DNA of 64,000 bases from positions 39,508,001-39,572,000 of the forward strand of contig JARKIP010000035.1 in assembly GCA_029990175.1 (NCBI GenBank). Reading direction: 5' to 3'. Under the pieces are notes generated by a model. The model made no database searches. It had not been told where the DNA came from and saw only the letters and a list, made by a program, of their open reading frames with translations. Position numbers and translations under genes: made by a program. This stretch comes from Petunia secreta. Taxonomy: Eukaryota; Streptophyta; Magnoliopsida; Solanales; Solanaceae. Shown one piece after another: positions 1 through 11,334 of the stretch; position 1 is the stretch's first letter; each line of letters begins with the position of its first letter.

Positions 1-1112
1 GACAGGAAATACACTTGTCGGTGACGTGTCAAATGAACCAATCAATGAATGATAAATATATTTTTAAAAAAAACCAAAAAAAAAAGAACATTATAGAAAC
101 ACAAAAAACAAAAAAAAAAAAAAAAAACAACTACTTTCCCCTCCCCGCCCCATCGCCATTGTCCTTATTTCCACAACCAGGACCGCCCTCCCCAAAATCC
201 CCGGTCCTTGCTCTTCTTCTTTCTCTAAGAGGACAGAATCCTCCCCCACCCCCTCAAACCCCCGCCCAAATTTTCATTTCCTTTTTTTGGGATTATTATG
301 TCAGCGACTATTTCCATATGCTCTCAAGTTTGCTTCGCTAGGAATCAATGCTCAAGCTAATCCTACGAGATTAAATAGTTGGAGTGTGATGGAACTAGTG
401 TATTGATCGTTGGCTTGAATGTTGAGACGTACATGAATTTATAGAGAAAATTGTTAGGCTTCATCCATGGTGAGTGATAGATGTTTACGTGGTAGTCTTG
501 GTCCTTCGCTAATGGAATTTTTGTTCATTTTGGTATGACAGAGGTTCGATGGTATAGGAGGTAGTTGCAGAGTGGTGTTAATAAAGGAAATGGGAGCGAA
601 GAGTTGTGGGTTGAAGGCAGAGGTTTGCTTTCGTGTTTATATAGTCAAGGGTGCCGCAGACTTGGTATGGATTAAATCGAAGCTCGGACAAAATTTCTAG
701 GTGAAGAGGACAATGAAAACAAAGGGATTATATATAGGGGAAGATGACGAGTCTAGCTGGTGAGTCCAAATGTGCAGCTATAGCGTAATTACTCAAAATA
801 GCATAGTTATGGAACTCATGGTGTATGCGACATAGCAATAGTGCATGGTGGGTCCTGCAACTATGGGATTGGCGGTGTCAGTGGTGGTGGTGGTGCCGCA
901 AGTTGACATTTGATCATTGAAATGTGTTGAATTTGTGGCTCAAAGAAATCAAAGAAAGAAAAAAATGTGTGCAAAGAAAGTGATGCCATGTCGGACATCT
1001 GCATTCATGAAATACTTTCATGCCTAGTTAAGGTAAAATTGTATCTGATTGACAATTAGTGCCAAGTTTAGAAGGCTATCTATGTATTTGGCCTATTTTC
1101 TTTCTTTTGATA
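1..1112. other. no gene recognised; intron or flank of GCN5-like gene
   Basis: I see no convincing coding region. There is an A-rich low-complexity run at about 64-127 followed by C-rich sequence. If the GCN5-like gene on the minus strand is complete in the genome, this stretch is part of a long intron after its fifth exon. None of the expected downstream exons (rest of the acetyltransferase domain, bromodomain) is visible here. Confidence 0.4.
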
Positions 1113-1120
1113 GATATTAA

Positions 1121-1658
1121 CTAAGTTACTCGGACTCTTCAAAAGTGTCGCCGTACCCGTGTCCGACACAACACGGATATGACACGGGATTCACACCGGA
1201 AGTGGTCAAATAAAAATGGATACTTTGATCAAAAGTTCATAGAAAAATTGAAGAATTTTTTTAACAAGAGACTCCCAAGATATGGTTATTACATATCGGA
1301 AGACATTGGAAACGACATTCCTTCAAAATTATGCAGAAATTTATAGTCTTTTTGTCTCTATTTCATCTTTTGTCACCATTCTCTGATTTTTTGATTTTAT
1401 GTTTTGAGGGTAACTTTGGGGAAGACGACATTAATGAAGAAGAAGCAGAGATTTTGGGGAAGAGGACTTCTTTGGGAAGAATTGAAATTACAGAATATGA
1501 CTTTATTTTTAGAATTTTGAATTTTTCTTAATCGGATCCCCACACTCGTATCCGTGTCTAGATCCGCACTCCTGAATCTCTATATTTAGATTTTGCCAAA
1601 TCCGACATCTAGATCCGTACTAGTGTTGGATACCCGTACCCGAATCCTAGAAACTTAG
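1121..1658. mobile_element. hAT-like MITE, 538 bp
   Basis: The ends form an imperfect terminal inverted repeat: CTAAGTTACTCGGACTC at the left, and CTAAGTTTCTAGGATTC when the right end is read on the other strand. The element is flanked by an 8-bp near-duplication, GATATTAA (1113-1120) and GATATTAG (1659-1666). An 8-bp duplication is typical of the hAT superfamily. No transposase is encoded. Both ends carry 'cccgtgtccgacac'-like sequence that resembles the second MITE nearby. Confidence 0.65.
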
Positions 1659-2033
1659 GATATTAGTGTAAATAGTAGTTTCCCATGTTGGGCAAGTATG
1701 GATGTACCCATTGTTTTCCATGTATGTAATGTACTAGTGCCAGACACGCGGTGGATAAAACTTTCCAAAGAGTTGAATGATCATCATCCCTAGTCAAAAG
1801 CTTTCTTTTCTTTTAGTTGTATTTTACACCAAGAATATTCTGTTAGTTTTATGGATTTTTGGAGGGCTTATGTCAATCTTTTTGTATATTTTTAAAGTTT
1901 ACACTACTTTGTGTGATGATATGAAAAGACTTCAAATGTACCATAAAAAGAAAACATTGAATAAAATTCCATGAACTAATTTAACAAAAGGACCCAACCA
2001 CAAATAGGGTGATTCTTGGGCAAAAGGTGGCAT

Positions 2034-2154
2034 CTATGTTGCTCGAACTCTTCAAAAATGTTGTTGCACCCGTGTAGGATCCTCCAAAAATGCACTACTT
2101 ATAGAGAATCCGACACGCACTCGGCAACATTTTTGAGGAGTCTGAGCAACATAG
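2034..2154. mobile_element. hAT-like foldback MITE, 121 bp
   Basis: About 30 bp at each end are inverted copies: CTATGTTGCTCGAACTC at the left, and CTATGTTGCTCAGACTC for the complement of the right end. A perfect 8-bp direct repeat GGTGGCAT flanks it at 2026-2033 and 2155-2162. The whole element can fold into a near-complete hairpin. I associate this repeat type with Solanaceae genomes (recollection, not searched). It is non-coding. Confidence 0.75.
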
Positions 2155-2703
2155 GGTGGCATGCCTTGAGGTGTTTTGGCTCTAAGGTGAGGCTCCGGTA
2201 GGCAAAACCTTGAGGCATTTCTCACTACACTCAGCCTAAACCTCATTTACACCATATATACAACCTTTACACTGGTCGACTCGTGTTTCTACCACGTTTC
2301 TGATTAAAAATGTAGCCAAAAGTCCTCCATTGTATATTTATCAACAGCTCTTTTTCAACCGTCAACTAGATGAAACTTTGATCACAATTTTCTTAACATT
2401 ACGCAACTTGAAGATCAATTCTTTATGACCCATACTAATCTCATCTGGTTCTTTTATCCTAAAGTTTTATTTCGGAATAATGAGAGATATTGTAAGCAAT
2501 AGTGATGTTTGTTACTCTTGAATAACAGTAATATAACATAAAAGGTGAAACCGGAACAGAGAGTAAGGTAATGCCACTATTTTTAACTAGCTCTTTGATA
2601 AATTAGAAGACCCATAAACAGAGTACAATCACGTAAACAGAATGGCGCTGAATTGACTGGTCAAGTCTGTTGCAATTAACAATACCACATCAAAATGCAG
2701 CAC

Positions 2704-5700
2704 CTGTTTGACAAAGTAACCAACTGCATTGTTGTCAGCATACGTCAGGAAATGAGTCAGCCCATCCACATCGCGTGCATGCTGCTTTAAGTGATTCATC
2801 AATCTGGTGCCATAACCCTTAACTTGTTCATCTGCTGTAATTGCACAAAAAGCAATCTCCCCAAACTTCTGGCTGCAGCATCAGTAAAACGAACTGTGTC
2901 AACAATTTATGGATAAACGTATAAGACAAAATATCTGAACTGACCAATTACACATTCCTCCATATTCTTTTTTTTTTTTGGTTGGGGCAAGGAGTACATC
3001 AGCATATTGTGTACATAAAATCAACTTATGACTCCGTCCAATAATATAATCTTTCCTAATCTTTTAAGAACAGTTGCAGAATTATCCACTAAATAATAAT
3101 GGAGAGCAGCTTCCCTTCAGTATCTCCTCCTTTTGATTATTAAACAATTTGAGACTAATCCGGAACACGTTTTTTTATTGCAATAATGTTCTAAACTTTC
3201 AAAAGTCACCTTAACTCAAAACCTTGGGCCAGGTTATCTTCTTCAACTCCATCCTCAACTCCCTTGGCCAGTCAAATTAAGACAATATGTTGGTACGAAG
3301 GGATTAAGCTGTACCGGCTGTGTGATTAACTAGTTACAATTCCTATGAAGCAGCAAATCTAAGACACATTGGACTTAAACCCACATCACGCAACTGTTTT
3401 TTAAATGAAGTCCCACATTATGCAACTGTCTGTAAGTACTGCTAAGTCCCAAGAGATGAATTAATTACAGCACTGGTGGAATGAACAGAAAAAGAAGAGT
3501 AGACAATGACTTTCTTCGACCGTTCAGACACCTCCCTAACCCCAAATATTCTTGTGCACCCCATCAACCCTTCTATTTTGAAAATGGAGGCCATTGGTTA
3601 ACCCGGTTCCAGCCAGCCAGCTTGCCGCAGCTACTGGAACCAGAAGACATCCCCCTTCGAACCTCCCTTATTCCTTCCTCCTTTCGAATCTTCACTTGTT
3701 TAAGGGAGGGTAGCCTTCTGCGAGTCATTTGTGACCTTCGCACCTCCCATATGTATTGTCTTATATGCATCTAGTTCATATTTGCTCCACCTGATAGCAG
3801 TATACTGTAATTTGTTATTGTTTTCTTTAATCTTGCATAGTACTTCTCTAACCTTTATTTAACAGGCTAGAGACACACATCATTTGTAGGATAACTGTCC
3901 CAGATTGGTGGATTGCTACAAACCTCCCAACCTGGCTACATTATGTGATGAGAAATGAGGGGCTTTAGCTAAGGAACAAAAAAATTCTTTTATATCAGCT
4001 AAAGGGCTCTAATTCCACGGGGTACTGCCACCTCCCACCAGCTCATGTACTGGGCTAATAGTTTAGACAACGACTGGATAACACACAGAGACTAAGCAGC
4101 AAAGTGCAGATTTAATGCAAAGAATCACATTGACTCCAACCTCTTGCTCTACGAGTAGAATAATTTATTAAAGAAAATAAATAAATAAGAAACAAGAAGA
4201 CAATTACCTGGTATACGGACGATATGTTATACCACCAACCACCAGATTGCGTCTGATGACCATTACAGACTTATGGCTTCTGCAACAAGCATAAATGTAA
4301 TAATTTCAGAAAGTATGTGACAGTGCATCACACAATGATTTCCACTAAATCTCCCTTAATCATGATCCAACATAACATTACTGGAAAAAACCAGGTGAAA
4401 TCATTGAAGGGGCTTTTTCACTAGCACAATCACCACAACCTCCTACTCCCACACCTCCTCTTCCTCATTAACCTTCTCCAACTACTCCCTTTTTCCTCTC
4501 TTTTTTGATTGAACATTCCCTCTCCCAGCTCCAACCTCCAACTCATCTCCTCCCTATACAAATGCTCATAAAATACACAATCTTCTTTTCTACCTCCTCC
4601 TCACCCAAAAAAAATCAGTCCATTTCCATAGACTCGATGAAGCTCATGCGCATCTTTGCTGGTGCTACCTTATGAATTAATATTTGAATCTCCTTCCTTC
4701 TAGCACAACACCTTTGATTTTTATCTCCACGTTGTCACTTGAGCTGTTGCTTGCGTAGCCAACTCTCCCTTCAACTTCTCACTACTCTCTCCACCTCCCA
4801 AGTGTAGTAAGTTGATACATATATGAACTTATCATGATGGAGAGAAAATTGACAGAGAGTATTAACATATATCATAATGTATAAACATAGTCTTAACCAT
4901 GTCAAGAGAAATAAAAAATCTAATTAGTAACAGAAGGTTTGAAGATAATTTGAAGATTCACACCTGTCCATTACAAGACGAACAATATATTCCTTAGGCA
5001 TGTTTGGAAGTTGCCTTGCAAATATATTCTTTAATCCTATCAACCTGGAAAGAATATTTAGCAATTACTGGTAGGCTCGATAATTACTTGCATAAACATT
5101 ATGTCTAAAAGGAAAAGATAAATATCAATACCAAATCATATGCTCATCAATACCGTCGTTTGAAACACATACAAACTTAAGTCTTCCCGATTCCTCCTGC
5201 AAATTAAATTTTATGTTGATATTAAATAAAAGGCAAAAAGTCTAAAATAAAACTTGAGAATTTGTTGAGAATCCCTATCCAAATTAGAAGTTGTAAAAGC
5301 CAAAATACTTCCATAATACTCTTACTTCTTCCGTTACAAAGATTTGGAACATCAATCCTATTAATAACCTCAACTAATGCAAAGAACATGAAGTTCCAAA
5401 AAAGGGAAGCCAACTGAGTAGGATATCTCTCCCAGTGACCACCAGGCTTACACAATTTACTTTAGTCCATCACCTAGAAATGGTTATAGAGATCTAATCA
5501 CTTATTCCATGCTTAAAATTAACATGCATACATCCCTTGTTTCTCAACAACGCCCTTTCCTTGATAGTCAAGTATCACCTCGTGTAGGTTGTAGTCACTT
5601 AATAGCTATTACGTTTTATTATCCTCTCATGAGCTGGACATATTGCATCATCCAATTTGGCATAACTCACTTGATCTTTTTCTTTGTAGTTTGTTTCTCG

Positions 5701-6479
5701 TCGCTAAAACAAGGTTTGAATTTACTCATGTCAATGAAATAAGTATTGCTTTTTCCTTCTTCCATCGCTTTTCTCTTCTTCTTTACCCCCCTTCAACAAG
5801 TTGAATTTCTCCAGTTATATAGCAAGCTAATTTGGCATAACTCAGTTGAGGTTGAGTTAGATCTCAACTAGCAACATCAAAGTCTAAGTGGGGCCAAGGA
5901 CAGGAATCATGTTTATGCCAAGAAGGAAAAGGTACATGTAAAACGATCAGAAATAAAAAGACCAAAACAGTCGAGTTGAAAAATGGGTACCTCTCTCTTT
6001 AAGCTCTCTTCTCTTGCAGTATAGGCACCACTGGTCTGTAAATTGTCAGTAAAAATGTTCTTCATACCCTCTTCCTTGACCACCACAGCCCCTGTAGGTG
6101 GAGTAACATTACCCTCTTTCATGACTATTTCAGACGCCTCAATTTTCACCGAATTCTCACTCTTAATCTTCGTATTTGTATTCGTATTCTTCTCCAAGCG
6201 GGAGGCAGTGAAATTGCGCATGGCAGAGTTGTCATACTCTTCTGAATCGTCTTCTTCTTCGGAATCCGAATCAGCACCGCCTCCGCGGGCGCTGATACTC
6301 TCTAGGTCATCGTTGGAAGTGAGAGCACCGTCGAAAGATGACGGGAACGGCGGCGCGTGGTCATCCGATGCCAACTTGCGTTTGTGGATGGAGGAGGTTG
6401 CTGAGGCCGACGCCGAATGTGAAGGTGATGGAGATTGTGAACTCCGGGACCGCCCCGGCGCCGTCAACTGACCCTCCAT
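2704..6479 (-). CDS. GCN5: GCN5-type histone acetyltransferase, 5' part (five exons)
   Basis: This is the catalytic subunit of the plant SAGA/ADA complex, a nuclear enzyme that acetylates histone H3 (family knowledge). Exons on the minus strand are 6479-5991, 5196-5132, 5044-4964, 4279-4208 and 2872-2704. They join in frame with GT-AG borders to give 292 residues. The start is the ATG at 6479. Residues 1-163 (exon 1) match the plant N-terminus: serine-rich [38 protein letters not shown], then an acidic run and [15 protein letters not shown]. Exons 2-5 give the acetyltransferase fold: [39 protein letters not shown], and the acetyl-CoA-binding region [20 protein letters not shown], ending at [12 protein letters not shown]. 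Exon 5 ends at a GT donor in phase 0. The C-terminal third of the catalytic domain and the bromodomain are not seen in the remaining 2.7 kb, so they lie beyond the edge or have been lost. Confidence 0.9.
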
Positions 6480-7842
6480 TATTTTTTAAAAAAATATTAT
6501 TGAGCCGTACGTAGAGACTTTATTACTATATTTTTCTTTTGCTTTATAAGTTTCCTCTTTCCCCTTAAACGCTGAGCTAGTTTGTACTTCGTCAGTGTAT
6601 TATATAACAAAGTTTTTACACCGTATACCCACATTTTAAAAAATATTACTATATTTTTACTCATTTTAAACTTCATTTCACCCATGGCCATTTTAACAAA
6701 AAAAATTACTTGTATACCCATTTAGACAATTAAAATTACTCTTCTGCCCATTTATCTCTTATTACCCGTCATCAATAAGAACAGGAGGAAGAATCATTTT
6801 ACAGTTTATTTTTTATTGGGGTTGTTTAGATCCAAATCAAAGAAACCAGATTCGGATCCTTGGGTTTCAAATTCCCAAATTATTTCCGTTCATCGCCGTT
6901 CATGGTTTTCCAATCGCCGAGAAAAGCAATCACGGACATTTTCATTAGACGATCGAGAAATGTCTTTGGCGAGAGACGAACCAGGTTGGAGTATCGATTG
7001 TATCCTGGGTCATAATCAAAGCTTTTCTGGAATGGCGATTTGCTTGAGCCTATTGGTCCGGAGAGGAATTCCACCGAAAACAGTGTTTTCCGGCGAGATG
7101 AGATCAGCTCCGGCGAAGCATCATCACTTGTCTGATGTGACATCCTTTTGTAAGAATAGATCGAGGAAGCATGTTTATTTTGGGAGATTTAATTTTCAAG
7201 AGAGAAAAATCAATCCCAAATATGCGGTCAGCACCTAGTATTTTTTATTTGAGGCGGATGCAGCCGGATTCACGTGCACATATACAAAATATGTAAAGAA
7301 TTTTAATTTTGAACCATGACAAAGATACAATAATTAAGCAGTATAAAACTTTAATGTTGAACTTAACAGATTTACTATAGCAGTGTAAGTACAAGGATGT
7401 GGTTTGTTTTGATTGCCATTGTGTAAGTACACACTTTTTTACGACACTTGAGTATTTCTTATGATTCAATACAAAAGATAATTAAATAACTTGAAATCAT
7501 ATGTTTGGCTAAAGTAGTAGAAAGGAGAAGATCAGTGCAGAGAAGACATTAGCTTTCTTCATGTTTCGTAGACTTAGTTTCCAATTCTGTTTGTAACGTC
7601 ACAATTTATGTTCAAGAATATTTGAGCTTATGTTCTCCTTTCTTTTGTTACACAAAGCAGGTTATCTCTTTTTGGTGATTTGTTGGCTTTCTTTGTTTTT
7701 CTCTTAAAAGTATGGGATTAAAAATGAAAAGTTCAGGGGTTTAGAAAGAATATTTTCTTGAAGAGTTGCAGCAATGGAAAAAGAAGGGAATGAAAAACCC
7801 AAAATTTGGTGACTTGTAGAAATCTACCGAGATTAACATTTT
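6480..7842. other. upstream flank of GCN5-like gene; unrecognised short open frames
   Basis: This AT-rich region lies between the GCN5 start and the tandem array. A GC-richer island at about 6816-7238 is open on the plus strand for ~140 codons (first ATG at about 6960) and on the minus strand for 87 codons (7143-6880). Neither product resembles a family I know, and neither has a good context. It could be a gene fragment, a non-coding exon or chance. The rest (7240-7842) shows nothing I can name. Confidence 0.25.
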
Positions 7843-9084
7843 AAAGAAAAAATTTCATTCCTTTCTTTTTGGTACATTGTATACTCTTTTAGTATACCTT
7901 TTTGTATTTTGATCAAAGTGTCCGATGCTACCGAGCAAATAAATACTTTAGTTTTTATTGTTTTGAACAAAGTATACCCTTTTAGTATATTGTATACTCT
8001 TTTGGTATACCCTTTTGGATTTGGATCAAAGTATGTGGTTTTACTGAGCAAAAAAATATTGAAGTTTTTTGTTGTTTTGAATAAAGTATACCCTTTTGGT
8101 ACTATATACTTTTTTAGTATACTCTTTTGTGTTTGCATCATAGTGAGCGACCCTGTCGAGCGGATAAACATTTCAATTTTTGTTGTCTTGAACAAAGTAT
8201 ACCATTTTGGTATACTGTATACTCTTTTGGTATACCCGTTTGTATTTGAACAAATAAATATTTCAGTTTTTGTTATTTTTGATAAAGTATACCCCTTTGG
8301 TATACTGTATACTCTTGTAGTATACCCTTTTGTGTTTGGATTAAAGTGTGCGATGCTACCGAGCGAATAAATATTTCAGTTTTTATTGTTTTGAACAAAG
8401 TATACCCTTTTGGTATACTGTATACTCTTCCGGTATACCCTTTTGTGTTTGGATCAAAGGGTGCGATGCTATCGAGCGAATAAATATTTCAGTTTTTGTT
8501 GTTTTGAACAAAGTATACCTTTTTGGTATAGTGTATACTCTTCTGGTATACCCTTTTGTGTTTGGATCCAAGTGTGCGATGTTACCGAGCGAATAAATAT
8601 TTCAGTTTTTATTGTTATGAACAAAGTATACCCTTTTGGTATACTGTATACTCTCTTGGTATACCCTTTTGTGTTTGAACAAATAAATATTTCAGTTTTT
8701 GTTATTTTTGATAAAGTATACCCTTTTGATATACTGTATACTCTTGTAGTATACTCTTTTATTTGGATCAAAGTGTGCGATGCTACCGAGCGAATAAATA
8801 TTTCAGTTTTTGTTGTTTTGAACAAAGTATACCCTTTTGGTATACTGTATGCTCTTTCGATATACCCTTTTGTGTTTGGATCAAAGTGTGCGATGCTACC
8901 GAGCGAATAAATATTCCAGTTTTTCTTGTTTTGAACAAAGTATACCCTTTTGGTATAGTGTATACTCTTCTGGTATACCCCTTTGTGTTTGAAACGAAGT
9001 GCAAAATGTTTCAGAAGACATATGTATTTTAATTTTTATTATTTTTAAAAAAGTATACCTTTTTGGTATATTGTATTCTCTTTT
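7843..9084. repeat. tandem array of ~114 bp units with shorter variants
   Basis: About eleven copies of an AT-rich unit contain 'agtataccctttTGGTATACTGTATACTC' type palindromic stretches (abridged) and a 'gagcgaataaatatttcag' block. That block recurs near 7932, 8046, 8157, 8248, 8360, 8474, 8588, 8676, 8788 and 8905. Spacing is mostly 111-117 bp. Two spacings of 88-91 bp lack a ~24 bp segment around 'tcaaagtgtgcgatgctacc'. The short variants are 428 bp apart, hinting at a higher-order unit. Open frames on both strands through the array are by-products of the repeat. An A/B-type LTR fragment interrupts the array at 9085. Confidence 0.9.
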
Positions 9085-9289
9085 TGATGCCGGGCAAACC
9101 CCAACCCCCACAAGACCCTTCACACGGAGCCAAGCTAAGGAGATCCAAGGAGTACACTTGCACTTGGTGAGGAAGGGCCTAGAAGAAGAAAGTGATTGGA
9201 AGCCATTCCGGGTGATAAAAATGCAAGAGGAGCAGCCTAGTCCACCAGGCGCCCCGCCCAGACACCAAGGGAGCCAGGCGCTCCGCCTT
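9085..9289 (+). mobile_element. fragment of an A/B-type gypsy LTR (5' end)
   Basis: It begins TGATGCCGGGC, in line with the LTR starts of elements A and B. It then encodes the tail typical of A-type polyproteins (TPTRPFTRSQAKEIQG, then GLEEESDWKPFRVIKM). Two GC-rich hairpin motifs follow (AGGCG-ccc-CGCCC and AGGCG-ctc-CGCCT). The fragment stops abruptly where Tekay-type LTR sequence begins. The other LTR and any target duplication are absent. Confidence 0.7.
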
Positions 9290-10697
9290 AGCTTTGGATT
9301 TACACTGTATATTATATGTTATGTCCTGTTGTTGGTATTGCATTGAGGATCTGAGCATTGTACTCTGGTTGTGAGTTGGCATCTACTTCCCGGCTGTCGA
9401 TGAGAGTCCCACGCCGGTAAAGGGTTATTATTGCATCACATTGTATTCATATTCATTATATGTCATTCATATACATTACATTGCATATCATATTGGGTGC
9501 AGGAGTATTCCGCCCCAGGAGCAGGAGTATTCCGCTCCATTGTATCATATTGAGGGTAGGAGGATTCCGCCCCAGGAGAGTGCATGAGTATTCCGCCTCT
9601 GGTTTATGTCATATTGGGTGCAGGAGTATTCCGCCCCAGGAGCTGGAGTATTCCGCCCTTATGTCAGATACTGAGTGCAGGAGTATTCTGCCTCAGCTTT
9701 ACATTATATCGGGTGCGGGAGTATATCGCCCCAGGAGAGTGCAGGAGTATTCCGCCTCAGCTTTACATTATATCGGGTGCGGGAGTATATCGCCCCAGGA
9801 GAGTGCAGGAGTATTCCGCCTCTGGTTTATATTATATCGGGTGCAGGAGTATTCCGCCCCAGGAGCAGGAGTATTCCGCTCCAGTAGGTTATCAGATTGG
9901 ATTCCCATCGAATGCAGGAGTATTCCGCTTCGAGATGGGATTACAGGCACATGTGACCCTTTGCATCATGTTTCATTTCATTTGATTTCATCTCATCTCA
10001 TTTCATTTCATACCATTGTGTAAACTTGTGGTACATAACTACTGTTCTGCTTCTACGTGCATTGCTTATTTGTTGATATGTTTCTGGCTCGTATTCCTGG
10101 TTGAGTTTATGGTTTCATAAGTGTTTCTGGTTATTATCTGGCTCTGCCTTTTTATAATTTAAATAAGAGGAATTTGGTTTATCTGTTTCTTCTCCCTGGC
10201 GAGCTATCCCATCCTTTGAGGTGGCTAGTCTGCCCTACTTATTGAGTCCTTTTGACTCACCCTTGTTTGTTGTTTGTTTCTTGTCTATCTATTTCATTTC
10301 GGCAGGTTCGCTCCAGGATTGAGTTCGCCACGTTGTGAAAGAGCGAAGACGACTTCAGCTGTCAAGGTGAGCCAGCGTTTATTCCGGATGGCTACCAGTT
10401 TATTGTTTATTATTTCAGATGCATTTTGCTTCCTTCAGGAGGTATCTGTCTTATTTTGTACTCCTAGATGTCTAGTCTGGATAGCCCTAAACCTAGTATG
10501 TTGGGTAGTCAGCTGTAATTTCTTTTGTACAGTTTAGAGGTATCAGTATGTCTGTGTGTTTTTTTTTTTAAATCTTGTCCTTATTTATGAATTGTGATAT
10601 TTATTTTCCTAATTTAATTGGTAAGGGTTCGCCCGACGGGTCTAGAGGAGGATGTCGGGTGCCTGCACGGCCTAACCGGATTCCGGATCGTGTCACA
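9290..10697 (+). mobile_element. 5'-truncated Tekay-type LTR (solo LTR fragment)
   Basis: The sequence is homologous to the reverse complement of the T2 LTRs at 33225-35568 and 54472-56795. It shares the stretch starting 'cttagctttggatttacac', the repeat block of 'gcaggagtattccgcc' units, and the terminal sequence ending in GGATCGTGTCA at 10697. The first ~1 kb of a full LTR is missing. No internal retrotransposon sequence is attached, so it is a remnant. Confidence 0.75.
9480..9935. repeat. tandem repeats inside Tekay LTR ('gcaggagtattccgcc')
   Basis: About a dozen imperfect copies of a short unit built on GCAGGAGTATTCCGCC are arranged in larger duplicated blocks of roughly 70 bp ('cagctttacattatatcgggtgc' between units). 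The homologous blocks in the T2 LTRs (about 34005-34185 and 55235-55425) have about half as many copies, so copy number varies between family members. Confidence 0.8.
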
Positions 10698-11334
10698 TGT
10701 CTTGCCCCATATTGTCAGCGCCTTGTCTTGTCTGCACCGTGCTGTCATGTCATTGACATGCCATGCCCCTTTGTCATAGCACCCCCTGGCCTACTTACTT
10801 GTCACACATGTCAAGGTTGTCTTGCCCTGTTCAAGGCACCTTTACCTTAGCCGAATTCATTCAAGTGCTCACCTTCGCACTTAGGATGGACAATATCCAT
10901 AGCCACCACACCGGGCACATTACTTCCGCAACCCAATAGGACCTACATCAAGGCCAACATGCCAACACCTTTTCCATCGTCCATGTTATGCCGATGTCCA
11001 ATGTATAAGGGCCCAACATTAAACCATACGGAGATGAGTGTTACAAAATTAAATCTTTTAAGACGGGAGAAGTGAAAGAAGAAACAAAAAGAAAAAAAGA
11101 AAAAGAAAGAGCACAAAATCAAAATGAGATGGCATCATCACACGCGTCAAAGTGCAAATGGAAAAGAATCCACTATATTCCGAGTTGAGAAAGAAATCCC
11201 AGTCACCTGAAATAACGACTTTCCAAACCAATACATTTTGAAGAGTGATCCATATCCAATCCAATTCACCATTTTGTTCCCTCCCCAAAACCCTATTTTA
11301 ATACACACAATTCCTGCACAAAATAGAAAGAATA
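10698..11334. other. repetitive-looking non-coding stretch upstream of AT74-like gene
   Basis: 10698-10850 contains several short 'tgtcatgtca/gacatg' type repeats and C-rich sequence. 10850-11040 looks like degraded transposon sequence without a recognisable domain. 11041-11334 is AT-rich and should contain the promoter and 5' UTR of the phosphoglycerate-mutase-like gene. I cannot point to a clear TATA box. Confidence 0.3.

Noticed and set aside
3481..3774. 97-codon open frame in the GCN5 region
   Set aside because: Lies in intron 4 of the minus-strand gene, has an opposite-strand shadow and no recognisable product.
6043..6471. 142-codon open frame on the plus strand
   Set aside because: Antisense shadow of GCN5 exon 1, whose serine/acidic codons read open in reverse.
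6816..7238. possible small gene upstream of GCN5
   Set aside because: No ATG at the start of the frame, no known family, and open frames on both strands; listed only as unassigned.
7843..9084. CRISPR-like repeat/spacer array or protein-coding repeats on both strands
   Set aside because: Units are head-to-tail copies without unique spacers, the DNA is plant, and open frames occur on both strands simply because the repeat lacks stops.
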